A stretch of 64,000 bases of DNA from Pseudoalteromonas sp. XI10 (lineage in GTDB: Bacteria > Pseudomonadota > Gammaproteobacteria > Enterobacterales > Alteromonadaceae). Each line of letters begins with the position of its first letter. The stretch's first letter is position 1. The stretch is from assembly GCF_001469895.1 (NCBI RefSeq), contig NZ_LOPY01000019.1, positions 372,001 through 436,000 on the forward strand. Direction: 5' to 3'. Position numbers and translations under genes: made by a program. Below, in pieces: positions 1 to 9,928 of the stretch. Below the pieces are notes generated by a model. That model searched no databases, had not been told where the DNA came from, and was given only the letters and a program-made list of their open reading frames with translations.

Positions 1-208
1 CATTGGCATTATCAAAAACCGCATAACCTGCAGAGTTAGCAATTTGTTGTTTAACATCAGGTTTTTGCGAGTAAAGCTCACTTAATGTATTGTTTTTCAT
101 GCTTTGTACTAAAGCACGTTTTTCATCGGGAGATGCACTTCCTGTTGTAGCACAACCGGTTAAAATTGTAGTTATTAAAACTAAACTAATAGCGATAAAC
201 TTTTTCAT
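1..208 (-). CDS. Lipoprotein, N-terminal part (possible SYLF/YSC84-like)
   Basis: Only the first 69 codons are inside the window; the gene runs off the left edge. The translation begins MKKFIAISLVLITTILTGC, a signal peptide with the lipobox LTGC, so the product should be a lipid-anchored envelope protein. After the lipobox comes a short charged linker and then NSAGYAVFDNAN. An AGYAVF segment of this kind is typical of the SYLF/YSC84 lipid-binding family, but too little is visible to be sure. The start ATG (208-206) has a GGAA-type ribosome site just upstream (minus strand). It is divergent from the recombinase at 343. Confidence 0.6.
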   Translation of the reverse strand, partial: MKKFIAISLVLITTILTGCATTGSASPDEKRALVQSMKNNTLSELYSQKPDVKQQIANSAGYAVFDNAN

Positions 209-270
209 ACATATTCCTTGAATATTAGTATGGCAATCTAGTTAATGTTGCAAATACTAAAGATATATTA

Positions 271-296
271 AGTCCAATACTAGACAGTATCGGACT
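271..296. other. Small inverted repeat between divergent genes
   Basis: A 10-bp near-perfect inverted repeat (271-280 and 287-296, one mismatch, 6-base loop) lies in the gap between the lipoprotein and recombinase genes. The motif AGTATCGGAC in its right arm recurs at about 9872. It could be an operator for either gene or a weak hairpin; nothing else decides this. Confidence 0.3.
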
Positions 297-342
297 TTAT
301 GGTAATCTTATAACTAGTTATTTTACAAGATATTACATCATT

Positions 343-1554
343 ATGCTCGTTGCTCTCGTTGATACACTCAAACAACTGCGTTACCAAATTGCCCATCTTG
401 AAGATGATACTCTTGCAACAGAATATCCAGAACTTGATAACTTTATACATTATGTTGGATTGACTGTTGCTGAATCAAAAAATGACTTAGCTTTTCTTTA
501 TCAATTTTTATATGTGTATGGCCGAAAATCAGAAGCTACATTTAATCGATTTAGAAATGAGCTTGAGCGATTCTGTTTATGGTCATGGTTGGTTGCAGAG
601 AAATCAGTTTTTGATCTAAAACGTGAAGATATTGAAGCCTATGTTGATTTTATGGTTGAACCAGATTCGGCCTGGTTATCAAGTTCAGTGCAATGGCGTT
701 ATAAAGATGAACAAGGAATAAGACGACTCAATACAAATTGGCGCCCTTTCATAAAAAAAGAAAATATAGCTAGCCAACAAACACTCGCCGCTATGTTTAC
801 AGCACTAAATGTATTTTATAAGTTCGCAATTTTAGAAGAAAAAACCTTTGCTAACTTTGTACCGGTTGTTAAAAAGAATAGTCCATACCTAGTTGTGCAA
901 TCGCAAATCAAAATTCCCGATACACTCAGTGATATTCAATGGGAGTATGTATTTGGTGTTACTCGAGATTTATGTGAGCAACAACCTGATTTAGAAAGAA
1001 ATTTATTTACTCTCGCTTGCTTAAAAGGATTGTATCTACGAATTTCTGAGTTATCCGAGCGACCTCAGTGGTCGCCGGTTATGTCACATTTTTGGCAAGA
1101 TAATGATGGTTTTTGGTTTTTAAGAATTATGGGTAAAGGTAACAAATTACGTGATGTTACCTTAAGTGAAGATTTTATATCTTATCTAAAACGTTATAGG
1201 CTTTACCGTGGTTTACCTGCCCTGCCCCGCGTTGATGAAGCCGAGCCATTAGTTCATAAAATTCGTGGCAAAGGTGGAATGACTGTTCGTCAAATTCGTC
1301 GTTTAGTCCAACAAAGTTTTGACTTAGCAAAACAGTCTCTTTTAGATGACGGTTTCAAAGATGATGCGGAACAACTTGAAGCGGCTACGGCTCACTGGTT
1401 AAGACATACCGGTGCAACACACGATGCCCAAACAAGACCGCTAAAACATTTATCTGAAGATTTAGGTCATGCAAAAATCGCTACGACAGATCAAATTTAT
1501 ATTCAAACAAATATAAAAGAGCGCGCAAAGTCAGGAATAAAAAGGAAAGTTTAA
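343..1554 (+). CDS. Tyrosine recombinase / site-specific integrase
   Basis: A 403-residue tyrosine recombinase that would cut and join DNA through a 3'-phosphotyrosine link. The N-terminal part (about 60-170) is a helical SAM-like core-binding domain. The catalytic domain shows the first arginine in LYLRISELSE (about 230), the HxxR box HWLRHTGATH (about 350), LGHAKIATT, and the tyrosine in QIYIQT (about 385). All key residues look intact. No attachment sites, excision factor or other phage genes are nearby, so this is not an obvious prophage integrase. The start has no clear Shine-Dalgarno sequence. Its stop overlaps the next start (TAATG), so the antiporter downstream is probably translationally coupled. 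Confidence 0.85.
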   Translation: MLVALVDTLKQLRYQIAHLEDDTLATEYPELDNFIHYVGLTVAESKNDLAFLYQFLYVYGRKSEATFNRFRNELERFCLWSWLVAEKSVFDLKREDIEAYVDFMVEPDSAWLSSSVQWRYKDEQGIRRLNTNWRPFIKKENIASQQTLAAMFTALNVFYKFAILEEKTFANFVPVVKKNSPYLVVQSQIKIPDTLSDIQWEYVFGVTRDLCEQQPDLERNLFTLACLKGLYLRISELSERPQWSPVMSHFWQDNDGFWFLRIMGKGNKLRDVTLSEDFISYLKRYRLYRGLPALPRVDEAEPLVHKIRGKGGMTVRQIRRLVQQSFDLAKQSLLDDGFKDDAEQLEAATAHWLRHTGATHDAQTRPLKHLSEDLGHAKIATTDQIYIQTNIKERAKSGIKRKV

Positions 1555-2744
1555 TGGAATATACAATACTTGCATTAGTTGGCTTAGCTCTTTTATTTTA
1601 CTCGCTGACAATTCGCCAGTTAGAACGAACAGAAATTACCGGGCCAATGTTTTTTGTATTGGTCGGAATTGCAATGTCTTACTTCTTACCGAATGAGTTC
1701 AAATTAGGCGAAGCCGGACTCAGTGATATTTTACCTTTGGTTGAATTAACCTTGAGTATTTTTTTATTTACCGATGCAGCCAAATCAAAACTCCCCGTAT
1801 TAAAACATAGTTATCAGTACCCTAGCCTGTTACTTTTTGTGGCTTTGCCGATGACACTAATGTTAGGTGTTGCCGGTGGGTTGTTTTTCTTTTCGGAGTT
1901 ATCACTTTTTCAATCTGCCTTGATTGCAATTATTTTAACACCAACGGATGCCGCGCTTAGCAAAGGAATTTTAGAATGTACATCGGTACCAGAAAATATT
2001 CGCGAAGGAATAAATACTGAAAGTGGTTTGAACGATGGCCTTTGTGTTCCCATTTTTTTAGTTTTACTTTTATTAGTTCAAAACCCAGAAAGTGCTGTAA
2101 CGACAATTGATACTTTACTTGTTTTCGCAAGAGAGTTAGGTGTTGCACTTGTTATTACAGGTGTGTCGATGGCAGTATTTATTCCACTTTTAAAAATAGC
2201 ATTAGCACGTCATTATTTTGCAAATAATAGCAGTCCATTTTTATTGATTGGTTTAGTCATGGCCATTTTCTCTTTAACACAAAACTTTCATGGCAGTGGT
2301 TTTATAGCTGTTTTTGTTGCGGGACTTTTATTTGATTATTTAGCACCTAAAAAAATACGTTCAACATTAGTTAAAGACTCTGAGCATATCGCTGAATTTG
2401 TTGCGCTTCTAATTTGGTGTTTATTCGGTTTTGTATGTGGTCACTTAATTGTGAATGATATCACTTGGCCAATTGTTTTTTATGCGTTATTAAGTGTGAC
2501 GATTTTTAGAATTGTGCCGGTACTACTTTCACTTATGTTTACCAATCTAAATTTCAAAGACAAGTTTACTTTTGCCTGGTTTGGTCCAAGAGGTTTGGCG
2601 TCAATCGTTTTCACTTTAATGGTGATGGATACAGCAATTGCAAACAAAGAACAAATTGCCACAGTAACTTTAACAACCATTTTATTTAGTGTTTTCATTC
2701 ATGGCATGAGTACAAAGCCAATCGCAAAAAGTTACCAAAAATAA
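1554..2744 (+). CDS. Na+/H+ antiporter, CPA1/NhaP type
   Basis: A 396-residue polytopic membrane protein of about 11-12 hydrophobic segments, expected to exchange protons for Na+ or K+ across the inner membrane. Family marks are TPTDAALSKG (about 129), the ion-binding Asn-Asp pair in ESGLNDG (about 157) and WFGPRGLASIVF near the C-terminus. These are the CPA1 (NhaP) signatures, without a long cytoplasmic tail. It shares one base with the recombinase upstream (TAATG), an odd partner for a transporter. The stop codon sits in the stem of a terminator hairpin. Confidence 0.88.
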   Translation: MEYTILALVGLALLFYSLTIRQLERTEITGPMFFVLVGIAMSYFLPNEFKLGEAGLSDILPLVELTLSIFLFTDAAKSKLPVLKHSYQYPSLLLFVALPMTLMLGVAGGLFFFSELSLFQSALIAIILTPTDAALSKGILECTSVPENIREGINTESGLNDGLCVPIFLVLLLLVQNPESAVTTIDTLLVFARELGVALVITGVSMAVFIPLLKIALARHYFANNSSPFLLIGLVMAIFSLTQNFHGSGFIAVFVAGLLFDYLAPKKIRSTLVKDSEHIAEFVALLIWCLFGFVCGHLIVNDITWPIVFYALLSVTIFRIVPVLLSLMFTNLNFKDKFTFAWFGPRGLASIVFTLMVMDTAIANKEQIATVTLTTILFSVFIHGMSTKPIAKSYQK

Positions 2745-2764
2745 AGGCGCGTTAAGCGCCTTTA
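2742..2764. terminator. Bidirectional intrinsic terminator
   Basis: Stem TAAAGGCGC (2742-2750) pairs with GCGCCTTTA (2756-2764) around a 5-base loop, with A/T-rich flanks on both sides. It lies between the convergent antiporter and ydiJ genes and can serve both. Confidence 0.85.
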
Positions 2765-2779
2765 TTATTTTCAAAAAAA

Positions 2780-5700
2780 TTAAAGTAACTCTGCAATTAA
2801 TTGTAGTGGATGCTTTGGTTTAAATTTTTCATAGCGTTTAACTTGGCTACGACAAGAAAACCCTGTTGCTAAAACAGTTTCAGGCTCATTATCAGAGATA
2901 ATTGGTTGCCAACTCATTTCATAAAGAGCACGTGAATTTTCTTGGTTTTGCTTTTCGTGGCCGTACGTTCCTGCCATACCACAACAACCCGTACTGGTAG
3001 TTTCAAGCTGTAAATTTAGATCTGCAAAAATGGTTTGCCAAACTTTAGAAGCATTCGGCATTGCTGTTGTTTCAGTACAATGACTTAACAATTTAAATGG
3101 CGAACTCGTTTTAGTGGTAAGAGTAACTTGTTTAAAGTTTTGCGTTTGAAGCCATTCATGAGCTAATTCAACTTTAAAGTCACCACGCTCATCTTTTAAT
3201 ATTGAGACATACTCATCTCTGTAACACATAACTAAAGATGCATCGAGCCCAACTAAAGGAGCGTTGATTTCACTCAGTGAATTTAAAAACTCAGCTGCAT
3301 TTTTTGCTGTTGTTTTAAATTCATTTAAAAAACCTTTTACATGCTGAGCTTTACCATTTGGTTTGAACGGTAATAGCATTGGTTTTTTGCCTAGCGCTTT
3401 AATCACTTTAATAAAGCTTTCTACTAATTCAGCTTCGTAAAAACTAGTGAATGGATCTTGAACTATTAGAACATACTCGGCTTGTTGTTCTTTTGAAAGC
3501 GAATTAAGTAATTTAAAATTAAATTGCTGATCTTTAGAAATACGTTTAGAAAGTTGCGGTACGCTTAAGCTTGGCGTATCAACATAACCAATTGTATTTT
3601 TAATTAAACCTGAAACAAGTTTTGTATTTACAATTGGATTTACCACTTTAGCAAACTTTGCCATCACCGGCGCAGTTTGCTCGATACCTGCTACTAAGTA
3701 ATCTTTAGCAGGACGAGCGTAATAACTGTGGTAGAAATTTAAAAAGCGTGAACGAAATGTCGGTACATCAACTTTTATTGGGCATGCAGTAGTACATGCT
3801 TTACAAGCTAAACATTCGTCCATTGATTCTTTCACTTCGTGAGAGAAATCATAAACACCTTTTTTCTTATCGCGACTATGTTGATAGCGTTCCCACCAAG
3901 TGATTACTTCACCATTAACTAATTCTTTTTCGACATTGAGTAAATCAATATTTTCGGACTCTTGAAGTCGTAACCATTCGCGCATTAAACTCGCGCGACC
4001 CTTAGGTGAATAACGGCGGTCACCTGTTACTTTATAAGATGGACACATTGGTGATTTTTCATCGTAGTTAAAACACAGACCATTACCATTACAGGTCATC
4101 GCGTTATTAAATTCTGTTTTAACATCGATAGAAATTTCTTTGTCGAACCAGGCACGCTTTTGATCGTCAACCGAAACGAGTGAGTCTTTACTTTCAATTG
4201 GCGTACAGATTTTACCAGGGTTTACTCTGTTATTTGGATCAAATGCTGCTTTGATTTTTCGAAGTTGTGTAAATAAATGCTCGCCAAAAAATTCAGGGCC
4301 ATATTCACTTCGATATCCTTTGCCGTGCTCACCCCACATCAACCCGCCATATTTTGCAGTCAGTTTAACGACTTCATCTGAAATATGACGAAGTAATTTT
4401 TCTTGCTCAGGGTCACACATATCTAGTGCAGGTCTTACGTGTAATACGCCGGCATCAACATGACCGAACATACCATATTGTAGGTTGTGGTTATCGAGAA
4501 GTTCACGAAACTCGACTATAAAATCTGCTAGGTTTTCTGGAGGTACTGCAGTATCTTCAGCAAAAGCTAACGGTTTTTGACTTCCTTTTACATTACCTAA
4601 AAGGCCTACTGATTTTTTACGCATTGCATAAATTTTTAAAATATCAGCTTTGTCATTCGTTAACTGATAACCGATCACTCCATTAGTTTGCTTTGCAACA
4701 CATTCATCGAGTAGCTTACAAAGAGTGTCTACTTTATCTTTAATGTCTTCAGGTGAAACTGCATTAAACTCAACCATGTTGAGTCCCTGCATATCTTTGT
4801 TTTCCACATCGGTTATTAAGTCCGATACTGAATGCCAAATGATATCTTCTCGAGCAAGGTTAAGTACTTTGCTATCGACTGTTTCTACAGAAGTTGCATT
4901 TGCTGCAACTAGAAATGGTGAATGACGAAGTGCAGAATCAAAGCTATCGTATTTAATATTTATTAATGTTTTAAATTCAGCAATGGGCGTAATATTTAGT
5001 TTTGCTTCAGTTACAATACCTAATGAACCTTCAGAACCAGTAATTAATCGGCTCATATCAAAGGTTTGTAAATCATCAGAAAAAATATGTTCTAAATCGT
5101 AGCCGGTAAGAAAACGGTTTAAGCGTGGGAATTTTTCTAAAATAGCGTCTCGATTCTCAAGGCCAATATCAAGAACTGTTTTATATAACTTACCTACAGT
5201 CGTGTTTTGTTCAGCAATTACTTTTGCTTTTTCAATAGGCATAGAGGTTGTTGACATTTCAGTGCCATCAACAAGATAAGTTGTTAGACCTAAAACGTGA
5301 TCACTTGTTTTGCCATAAACCAATGAGCCTTGACCTGATGCATCTGTATTGATCATTCCACCGATTGTTGCACGGTTACTTGTTGATAAATCGGGCGCAA
5401 AGAAAAAACCATAAGGACGCAAAAAGTCGTTTAATTGGTCTTTTATTACACCCGTTTGCACGCGCACCCAGTTTTCTTCAACATTTATTTCTAAGATTTC
5501 ACGCATGTAGCGAGATAAATCAACAACTATACCTGGGGTTAGCGATTGTCCATTAGTACCTGTACCACCTCCGCGTGGACCAAAAGTCAGTGATAAAAAT
5601 GGATCACGTGAAGCAATTTGCATAGCTAGTTGTATGTCTTTTGCTGACTTTGGAAAGATGACACCTTGAGGTACCTGTTGGTAAACGCTGTTATCAGTCG

Positions 5701-5824
5701 ATAAACTTAAACGTGTAGAAAAGCTTGCATCGGAATCACCACTAAAACCTTGTTTTTGTATTGTATCTAAGTAATTAGAAACGAGTTCTGTGGCGGCTTG
5801 TTGTTGACTTATTGTTGCTATCAT
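2780..5824 (-). CDS. ydiJ: FAD-linked oxidase/Fe-S protein YdiJ (D-2-hydroxyacid dehydrogenase type)
   Basis: A 1014-residue fusion that matches E. coli YdiJ (1018 residues) over its length as I recall that sequence, including the opening stretch and SFTSxYxA-like segments. The N-terminal third is a PCMH FAD-binding domain (FGPRGGGTGTNG, about 80-92), followed by the FAD-oxidase C-terminal domain (HVDAGVLHVRPALD). Then come the ferredoxin-type cysteines CLACKACTTACP (about 672-683) and a CCG domain (GCCGMAGTYGHE) near the C-terminus. YdiJ is reported to oxidise D-2-hydroxyglutarate; the exact substrate here is inferred. It probably passes electrons to the respiratory chain through its Fe-S clusters. 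It is monocistronic, with an ATG start. Confidence 0.93.
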   Translation of the reverse strand: MIATISQQQAATELVSNYLDTIQKQGFSGDSDASFSTRLSLSTDNSVYQQVPQGVIFPKSAKDIQLAMQIASRDPFLSLTFGPRGGGTGTNGQSLTPGIVVDLSRYMREILEINVEENWVRVQTGVIKDQLNDFLRPYGFFFAPDLSTSNRATIGGMINTDASGQGSLVYGKTSDHVLGLTTYLVDGTEMSTTSMPIEKAKVIAEQNTTVGKLYKTVLDIGLENRDAILEKFPRLNRFLTGYDLEHIFSDDLQTFDMSRLITGSEGSLGIVTEAKLNITPIAEFKTLINIKYDSFDSALRHSPFLVAANATSVETVDSKVLNLAREDIIWHSVSDLITDVENKDMQGLNMVEFNAVSPEDIKDKVDTLCKLLDECVAKQTNGVIGYQLTNDKADILKIYAMRKKSVGLLGNVKGSQKPLAFAEDTAVPPENLADFIVEFRELLDNHNLQYGMFGHVDAGVLHVRPALDMCDPEQEKLLRHISDEVVKLTAKYGGLMWGEHGKGYRSEYGPEFFGEHLFTQLRKIKAAFDPNNRVNPGKICTPIESKDSLVSVDDQKRAWFDKEISIDVKTEFNNAMTCNGNGLCFNYDEKSPMCPSYKVTGDRRYSPKGRASLMREWLRLQESENIDLLNVEKELVNGEVITWWERYQHSRDKKKGVYDFSHEVKESMDECLACKACTTACPIKVDVPTFRSRFLNFYHSYYARPAKDYLVAGIEQTAPVMAKFAKVVNPIVNTKLVSGLIKNTIGYVDTPSLSVPQLSKRISKDQQFNFKLLNSLSKEQQAEYVLIVQDPFTSFYEAELVESFIKVIKALGKKPMLLPFKPNGKAQHVKGFLNEFKTTAKNAAEFLNSLSEINAPLVGLDASLVMCYRDEYVSILKDERGDFKVELAHEWLQTQNFKQVTLTTKTSSPFKLLSHCTETTAMPNASKVWQTIFADLNLQLETTSTGCCGMAGTYGHEKQNQENSRALYEMSWQPIISDNEPETVLATGFSCRSQVKRYEKFKPKHPLQLIAELL

Positions 5825-5971
5825 GACGGTGATAAATTAAGGCATTTTGCAAATTATATCATGCTAATAGCTAAGATAAATTGAAGATTTTACAGTTTGT
5901 AACACTCTTTTTATCGATTTCGGGGGCAATACTTTTATACTGTGTATTAAAGCAGCAAATGAGATAGTCAG

Positions 5972-6181
5972 ATGAAAAAAATTGCATTAATCAGTTTAGG
6001 TGCCTTGTGCATGTTATTGGGTTTAGTTTTTGTCATTATTCCCGGACCGTCGCTGATCTTCTTTATTGCAGGACTTTTCTGTTTATCTTTTTATTATTCT
6101 AAAGCGCGTGATTATTTAACCTTGTGCCAAAAGGCTCTGACTAAGTCATGTGCTTATATAGATAAAAAACTTGCTCGCTGA
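5972..6181 (+). CDS. Small membrane protein, PGPGW-like
   Basis: A 69-residue protein with two hydrophobic segments (about 5-25 and 24-42) around an IIPGPSLIFFIAGL motif, followed by a basic tail. The pattern resembles the short putative transmembrane PGPGW family, with Ser in place of Gly-Trp. No function is known for that family. It starts at ATG 5972 with AGATAG-like purines upstream. It lies alone between ydiJ (divergent) and a MITE-like element that begins five bases after its stop codon. Confidence 0.65.
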   Translation: MKKIALISLGALCMLLGLVFVIIPGPSLIFFIAGLFCLSFYYSKARDYLTLCQKALTKSCAYIDKKLAR

Positions 6182-6185
6182 TTTA

Positions 6186-6453
6186 AAGGGCGTGTTGACC
6201 TTTGTAGATTAGACTTTGTTCACTCTAGGGGCGATTTAATCGCGGCGCGAGATTTGTAACCTAGTGGGCTAAGTAAAAATCGAGCAACAAAGAGTTAATC
6301 GCCCCTAGAAAGAACCCGAAGGGCAACGCGTGTTTGGCATTGATGCTGCGTTATCGCCTATTTATGTGAAAAAACCACACTACACAGGCTCTGCCTTGCC
6401 TAAATACCAAACACACTGCTGCAAAATCAATCATAAAAGGTCAACACGCCCTT
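6186..6453. mobile_element. MITE-like element with 18-bp perfect terminal inverted repeats
   Basis: AAGGGCGTGTTGACCTTT at 6186-6203 is repeated in perfect inverted form at 6436-6453, bounding 268 bp with no convincing coding content. An inner inverted pair, AGGGGCGATT (near 6228) and AATCGCCCCT (near 6299), gives further secondary structure. The flanks (TTTA and CGAA) do not show an obvious target-site duplication. The size and long TIRs suit a non-autonomous transposable element mobilised in trans by an unknown transposase. The family assignment is open. Confidence 0.65.
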
Positions 6454-6466
6454 CGAAGTAACAAAA

Positions 6467-6487
6467 ATGCCAGCTAAGTGCTGGCAT
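6467..6487 (-). terminator. Intrinsic terminator after ppsA
   Basis: ATGCCAGC (6467-6474) pairs with GCTGGCAT (6480-6487). The plus strand is A-rich before it and T-rich after it, so it works on the minus strand for ppsA and could also stop plus-strand transcription leaving the MITE-like element. Confidence 0.85.
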
Positions 6488-6526
6488 TTTTTATATTAGA
6501 ATCTTTATTTTAGTTAAATAAAGTAC

Positions 6527-8902
6527 TTAGTCGGCTAATTTCTTAGCAAGATATAACCAAGTTTCTAATACTGTATCTGGGTTCAGAGAAACAGAATCAA
6601 TGCCCTGCTCAACTAACCAAGCAGCAAAGTCTTCATGATCTGAAGGACCTTGACCACAAATACCTACGTATTTGCCTTTTGCTTTAGCAGTTTGAATTGC
6701 CATTGATAATAGTTTTTTGATTGCAGGGTTACGCTCATCAAATAGGTGCGCAATTAAACCTGAGTCACGGTCAAGACCTAATGTTAACTGAGTTAAGTCG
6801 TTTGAACCGATAGAGAAACCATCAAAATATTCTAAGAACTCATCTGCAAGTAACGCGTTTGATGGTAATTCACACATCATGATAACTTTCAGACCATTTT
6901 CGCCACGTTTAAGGCCATGTTCTTCAAGTAATTCAATAACGCGCTTTCCTTCTTCAAGTGTACGAACAAATGGGATCATGATTTCAATATTAGTCATACC
7001 CATTTCGTTGCGAACACGTTTAATCGCTTCACACTCTAACGCGAAACAGTCACGGAAATCTTCAGAGATATAACGTGCTGCACCACGGAAACCAATCATT
7101 GGGTTTTCTTCTTCCGGCTCATATTGCTGGCCACCAACAAGGTTTGCATATTCGTTTGACTTAAAGTCAGACATACGAACAATGACACGTTCAGGTGCAA
7201 ACGCACAACCTAGTGTTGAAATACCTTCAACAAGCTTAGAAATATAGAATTCTACAGGTGATTCATAACCTGCCATCATTTCTGAGATTTCAGCTTTTAG
7301 CTCGTCAGATTGAGCATCAAAGTTAAGAAGTGCTTTAGGGTGAACACCAATCATACGGTTGATTACGAATTCAACACGCGCAAGGCCAACACCTGCATGA
7401 GGTAAGCGTGCAAAGTCAAATGCACGATCAGGGTTACCTACGTTCATCATAACTTTCATTGGTAATTCTGGCATTTCATCAACACGTGAAGTAAGTACTT
7501 CGTAATCTAAAACACCTTCGTAGATATAACCTGTGTCACCTTCGGCACACGAAACAGTTACATCTTGGCCTGCTTTAATTAAATCAGTTGCATTACCACA
7601 ACCAACAACTGCAGGAATACCTAATTCACGAGCAATGATGGCCGCGTGACATGTACGACCGCCACGGTTTGTAACAATCGCAGCGGCACGTTTCATGATT
7701 GGCTCCCAGTCTGGGTCAGTCATGTCAGTAACTAGAATGTCACCTTGTTGTACTTTGTCCATTTCATCAATTGAATCTAGAACGCGTACTGTACCTGAAC
7801 CAATCTTGTGACCAATTGCACGGCCTTCAGCAACAACAGTGCTTGTACCATTTAATTGGAAACGCTCCATTACGTTAGCGTCTTCGTTTGAACGAACTGT
7901 TTCTGGACGAGCTTGAACGATATAAAGCTTACCGTCGTTACCGTCTTTTGCCCACTCGATGTCCATTGGACGACCGTAGTGCTTTTCGATGATCACAGCT
8001 TGCTTTGCAAGTTCTTGAACTTCAGCATCTGTGATTGAGAATTTGTTTGAAAGTGACGAATCTACGTCAACAATTTCAACTTGCTTACCATGTGATTCAT
8101 CCGCTGAGTAAATCATTTGGATTGCTTTTGAACCAATGTTACGGCGAACTACCGCTGGTTTACCATTAGCAAGAGTTGGTTTATGAACATAAAATTCATC
8201 TGGGTTTACAGCACCCTGTACAACCATTTCACCAAGACCATAGCTTGAGGTGACAAATACAACATCTTCAAAGCCAGATTCAGTATCAATACTGAACATA
8301 ACACCTGAAGCTGCTTTATCTGAACGAACCATGCGTTGGATACCAGCTGATAGTGCAACACCACGGTGGTCATAACCTTGGTGAACACGGTAAGAAATAG
8401 CGCGGTCATTAAATAGTGAGGCAAACACGTGTTTGATTGCAGTCATTACTGAATCAATACCACGTACGTTTAAAAACGTTTCTTGTTGTCCTGCGAATGA
8501 AGCGTCTGGCATATCTTCTGCTGTAGCAGATGAGCGAACTGCAAATGAAACATCTTGTGATGCGTCGCCGTGTAGTTGGCTATATGCGTCGCGGATGGCT
8601 TGGTCTAGGTTTGGTTGGAATGGTGTATCGATAATCCATTGGCGGATTTCGGCACCGACTTTAGCGAGTGTATTTACATCATCCACATCCAATGTGTCTA
8701 AAATATCGTGGATTTTTGAGTTTAAACCAGATTGCTCTAGGAACTCATTGAATGCTTCAGCGGTTGTAGCGAAACCACCTGGCACTTGAACACCAGCGTT
8801 AGCTAGGTTTGAGATCATTTCACCTAGTGAAGCGTTTTTACCGCCAACACGAGGAACATCTTGCATACCAAGCTCTTGATACCAGAGAACGTATTCTTGC
8901 AC
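6527..8902 (-). CDS. ppsA: Phosphoenolpyruvate synthase
   Basis: This enzyme makes phosphoenolpyruvate from pyruvate, ATP and water (products AMP and phosphate), the first committed step of gluconeogenesis from three-carbon acids. The 791 residues match the usual length (792 in E. coli). The N-terminal ATP-grasp domain starts with [13 protein letters not shown]. The swivelling phosphohistidine domain shows [15 protein letters not shown] (about 415-430), and the C-terminal PEP-binding barrel ends with GICGQGPSD. The start is GTG at 8902 with GGAG about ten bases upstream. It is divergent from ppsR, whose product is expected to switch it on and off by phosphorylation. Confidence 0.97.
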   Translation of the reverse strand: MQEYVLWYQELGMQDVPRVGGKNASLGEMISNLANAGVQVPGGFATTAEAFNEFLEQSGLNSKIHDILDTLDVDDVNTLAKVGAEIRQWIIDTPFQPNLDQAIRDAYSQLHGDASQDVSFAVRSSATAEDMPDASFAGQQETFLNVRGIDSVMTAIKHVFASLFNDRAISYRVHQGYDHRGVALSAGIQRMVRSDKAASGVMFSIDTESGFEDVVFVTSSYGLGEMVVQGAVNPDEFYVHKPTLANGKPAVVRRNIGSKAIQMIYSADESHGKQVEIVDVDSSLSNKFSITDAEVQELAKQAVIIEKHYGRPMDIEWAKDGNDGKLYIVQARPETVRSNEDANVMERFQLNGTSTVVAEGRAIGHKIGSGTVRVLDSIDEMDKVQQGDILVTDMTDPDWEPIMKRAAAIVTNRGGRTCHAAIIARELGIPAVVGCGNATDLIKAGQDVTVSCAEGDTGYIYEGVLDYEVLTSRVDEMPELPMKVMMNVGNPDRAFDFARLPHAGVGLARVEFVINRMIGVHPKALLNFDAQSDELKAEISEMMAGYESPVEFYISKLVEGISTLGCAFAPERVIVRMSDFKSNEYANLVGGQQYEPEEENPMIGFRGAARYISEDFRDCFALECEAIKRVRNEMGMTNIEIMIPFVRTLEEGKRVIELLEEHGLKRGENGLKVIMMCELPSNALLADEFLEYFDGFSIGSNDLTQLTLGLDRDSGLIAHLFDERNPAIKKLLSMAIQTAKAKGKYVGICGQGPSDHEDFAAWLVEQGIDSVSLNPDTVLETWLYLAKKLAD

Positions 8903-9054
8903 GGATCTTTCTCCATAAACAAATTGTAGTACTAACTGTGAGAGTTAAGAAAGAAAACCTTCTAAAAAGGTCGTAGTCATTCTACACTGGCAACAGACCT
9001 CACGTAAACCGTGAAGCCCCTATTTTGCAGATAAAGGTAATAAAAAGGTTAAAT

Positions 9055-9864
9055 ATGAGAACTGCATTTTATATTTCTGATGGAACAGCAATCACCTCTG
9101 AAGTCTTTGGTCATGCGACCTTATCTATGTTTCCTGTTGAGTTTAATCACAAAACAATTCCTTTTGTTGAAACTGAAAAAAAAGCAATTGAAGTTAAGAA
9201 CTTAATTAATTCAACAGCGCAACGTGATGGAGAACAGCCACTCGTGTTCTTTACTTTTGTTAACCACGAGCTAAGTGAAATTATAAAATCGTCTTGCGCG
9301 GTGTGTTATGACTTTTTATCACAATACAGTGATAAAATTTCACAAGAGTTAAAAGTTGCGCCAGTACCGAAGGTTCATAGAACGCATTCGATGCACGAGA
9401 AAAGTTATGATTTTCGTATTGATGCGGTTAACTATGCGTTGACTAATGATGATGGCGCTAACATTAAAAACTACTCTGAAGCCGACATTATTTTAGTGGG
9501 TGTTAGCCGAAGCGGTAAAACACCTACTAGTTTATACCTGGCATTACAATATGGCATTAAAGCAGCCAATTACCCGCTAACAGAAGATGATTTAGAAAGA
9601 GGCACCCTGCCTGAGTGTTTAAAAGCTTACAAACATAAACTTTTTGGTTTAACGATTGACCCTGTTCGCCTTGCCGATATTCGCCAGCGTCGTATGGCAA
9701 ATTCAAAATATGCGTCTTTAAAACAATGTCGTATTGAAGTACGTGAAGTAGAAATGCTTTATAAAAAGCAGAAGATTCAATTTTTAAATTCAACTCATCA
9801 TTCAGTAGAAGAAATTTCTGCAAAGATTATATCTGATACTGGACTTGAAAGACGTAAGTACTAA
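9055..9864 (+). CDS. ppsR: PEP synthase regulatory protein (kinase/pyrophosphorylase)
   Basis: A bifunctional serine/threonine kinase and phosphotransferase of the DUF299 family. It inactivates PEP synthase with ADP and reactivates it with phosphate. The P-loop GVSRSGKT is at about 149-156, and the N-terminus has the conserved FYISDGTAIT. I choose ATG 9055 (269 residues) because AAGG lies six bases upstream and the family starts just before FYISDGT. An upstream in-frame ATG at 9025 would add ten residues. Its position opposite ppsA, as in E. coli, strongly supports the role. Confidence 0.95.
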   Translation: MRTAFYISDGTAITSEVFGHATLSMFPVEFNHKTIPFVETEKKAIEVKNLINSTAQRDGEQPLVFFTFVNHELSEIIKSSCAVCYDFLSQYSDKISQELKVAPVPKVHRTHSMHEKSYDFRIDAVNYALTNDDGANIKNYSEADIILVGVSRSGKTPTSLYLALQYGIKAANYPLTEDDLERGTLPECLKAYKHKLFGLTIDPVRLADIRQRRMANSKYASLKQCRIEVREVEMLYKKQKIQFLNSTHHSVEEISAKIISDTGLERRKY

Positions 9865-9888
9865 CTTATTTTAGTATCGGACATTAAA

Positions 9889-9911
9889 AAAGGCTGCAAT
9901 GTGCAGCCTTT
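9889..9911. terminator. Bidirectional terminator between ppsR and DAHP synthase
   Basis: AAAGGCTGCA (9889-9898) and TGCAGCCTTT (9902-9911) form a perfect 10-bp stem with a 3-base loop. It has a run of A before and T after, and it lies between convergent genes. Confidence 0.9.
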
Positions 9912-9928
9912 TTTTGAATAACTTAGTG

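Noticed and set aside
5888..5906. TTTACAGTTTGTAAC, like Vibrio parS2 (TTTACA-N-TGTAAA)
   Set aside because: The spacer is three bases rather than one and a half-site has a mismatch; no second copy was seen.
8433..8789. 118-codon plus-strand reading frame opposite ppsA
   Set aside because: It lies wholly antisense to well-conserved ppsA sequence and shows no recognisable domain; a shadow frame.
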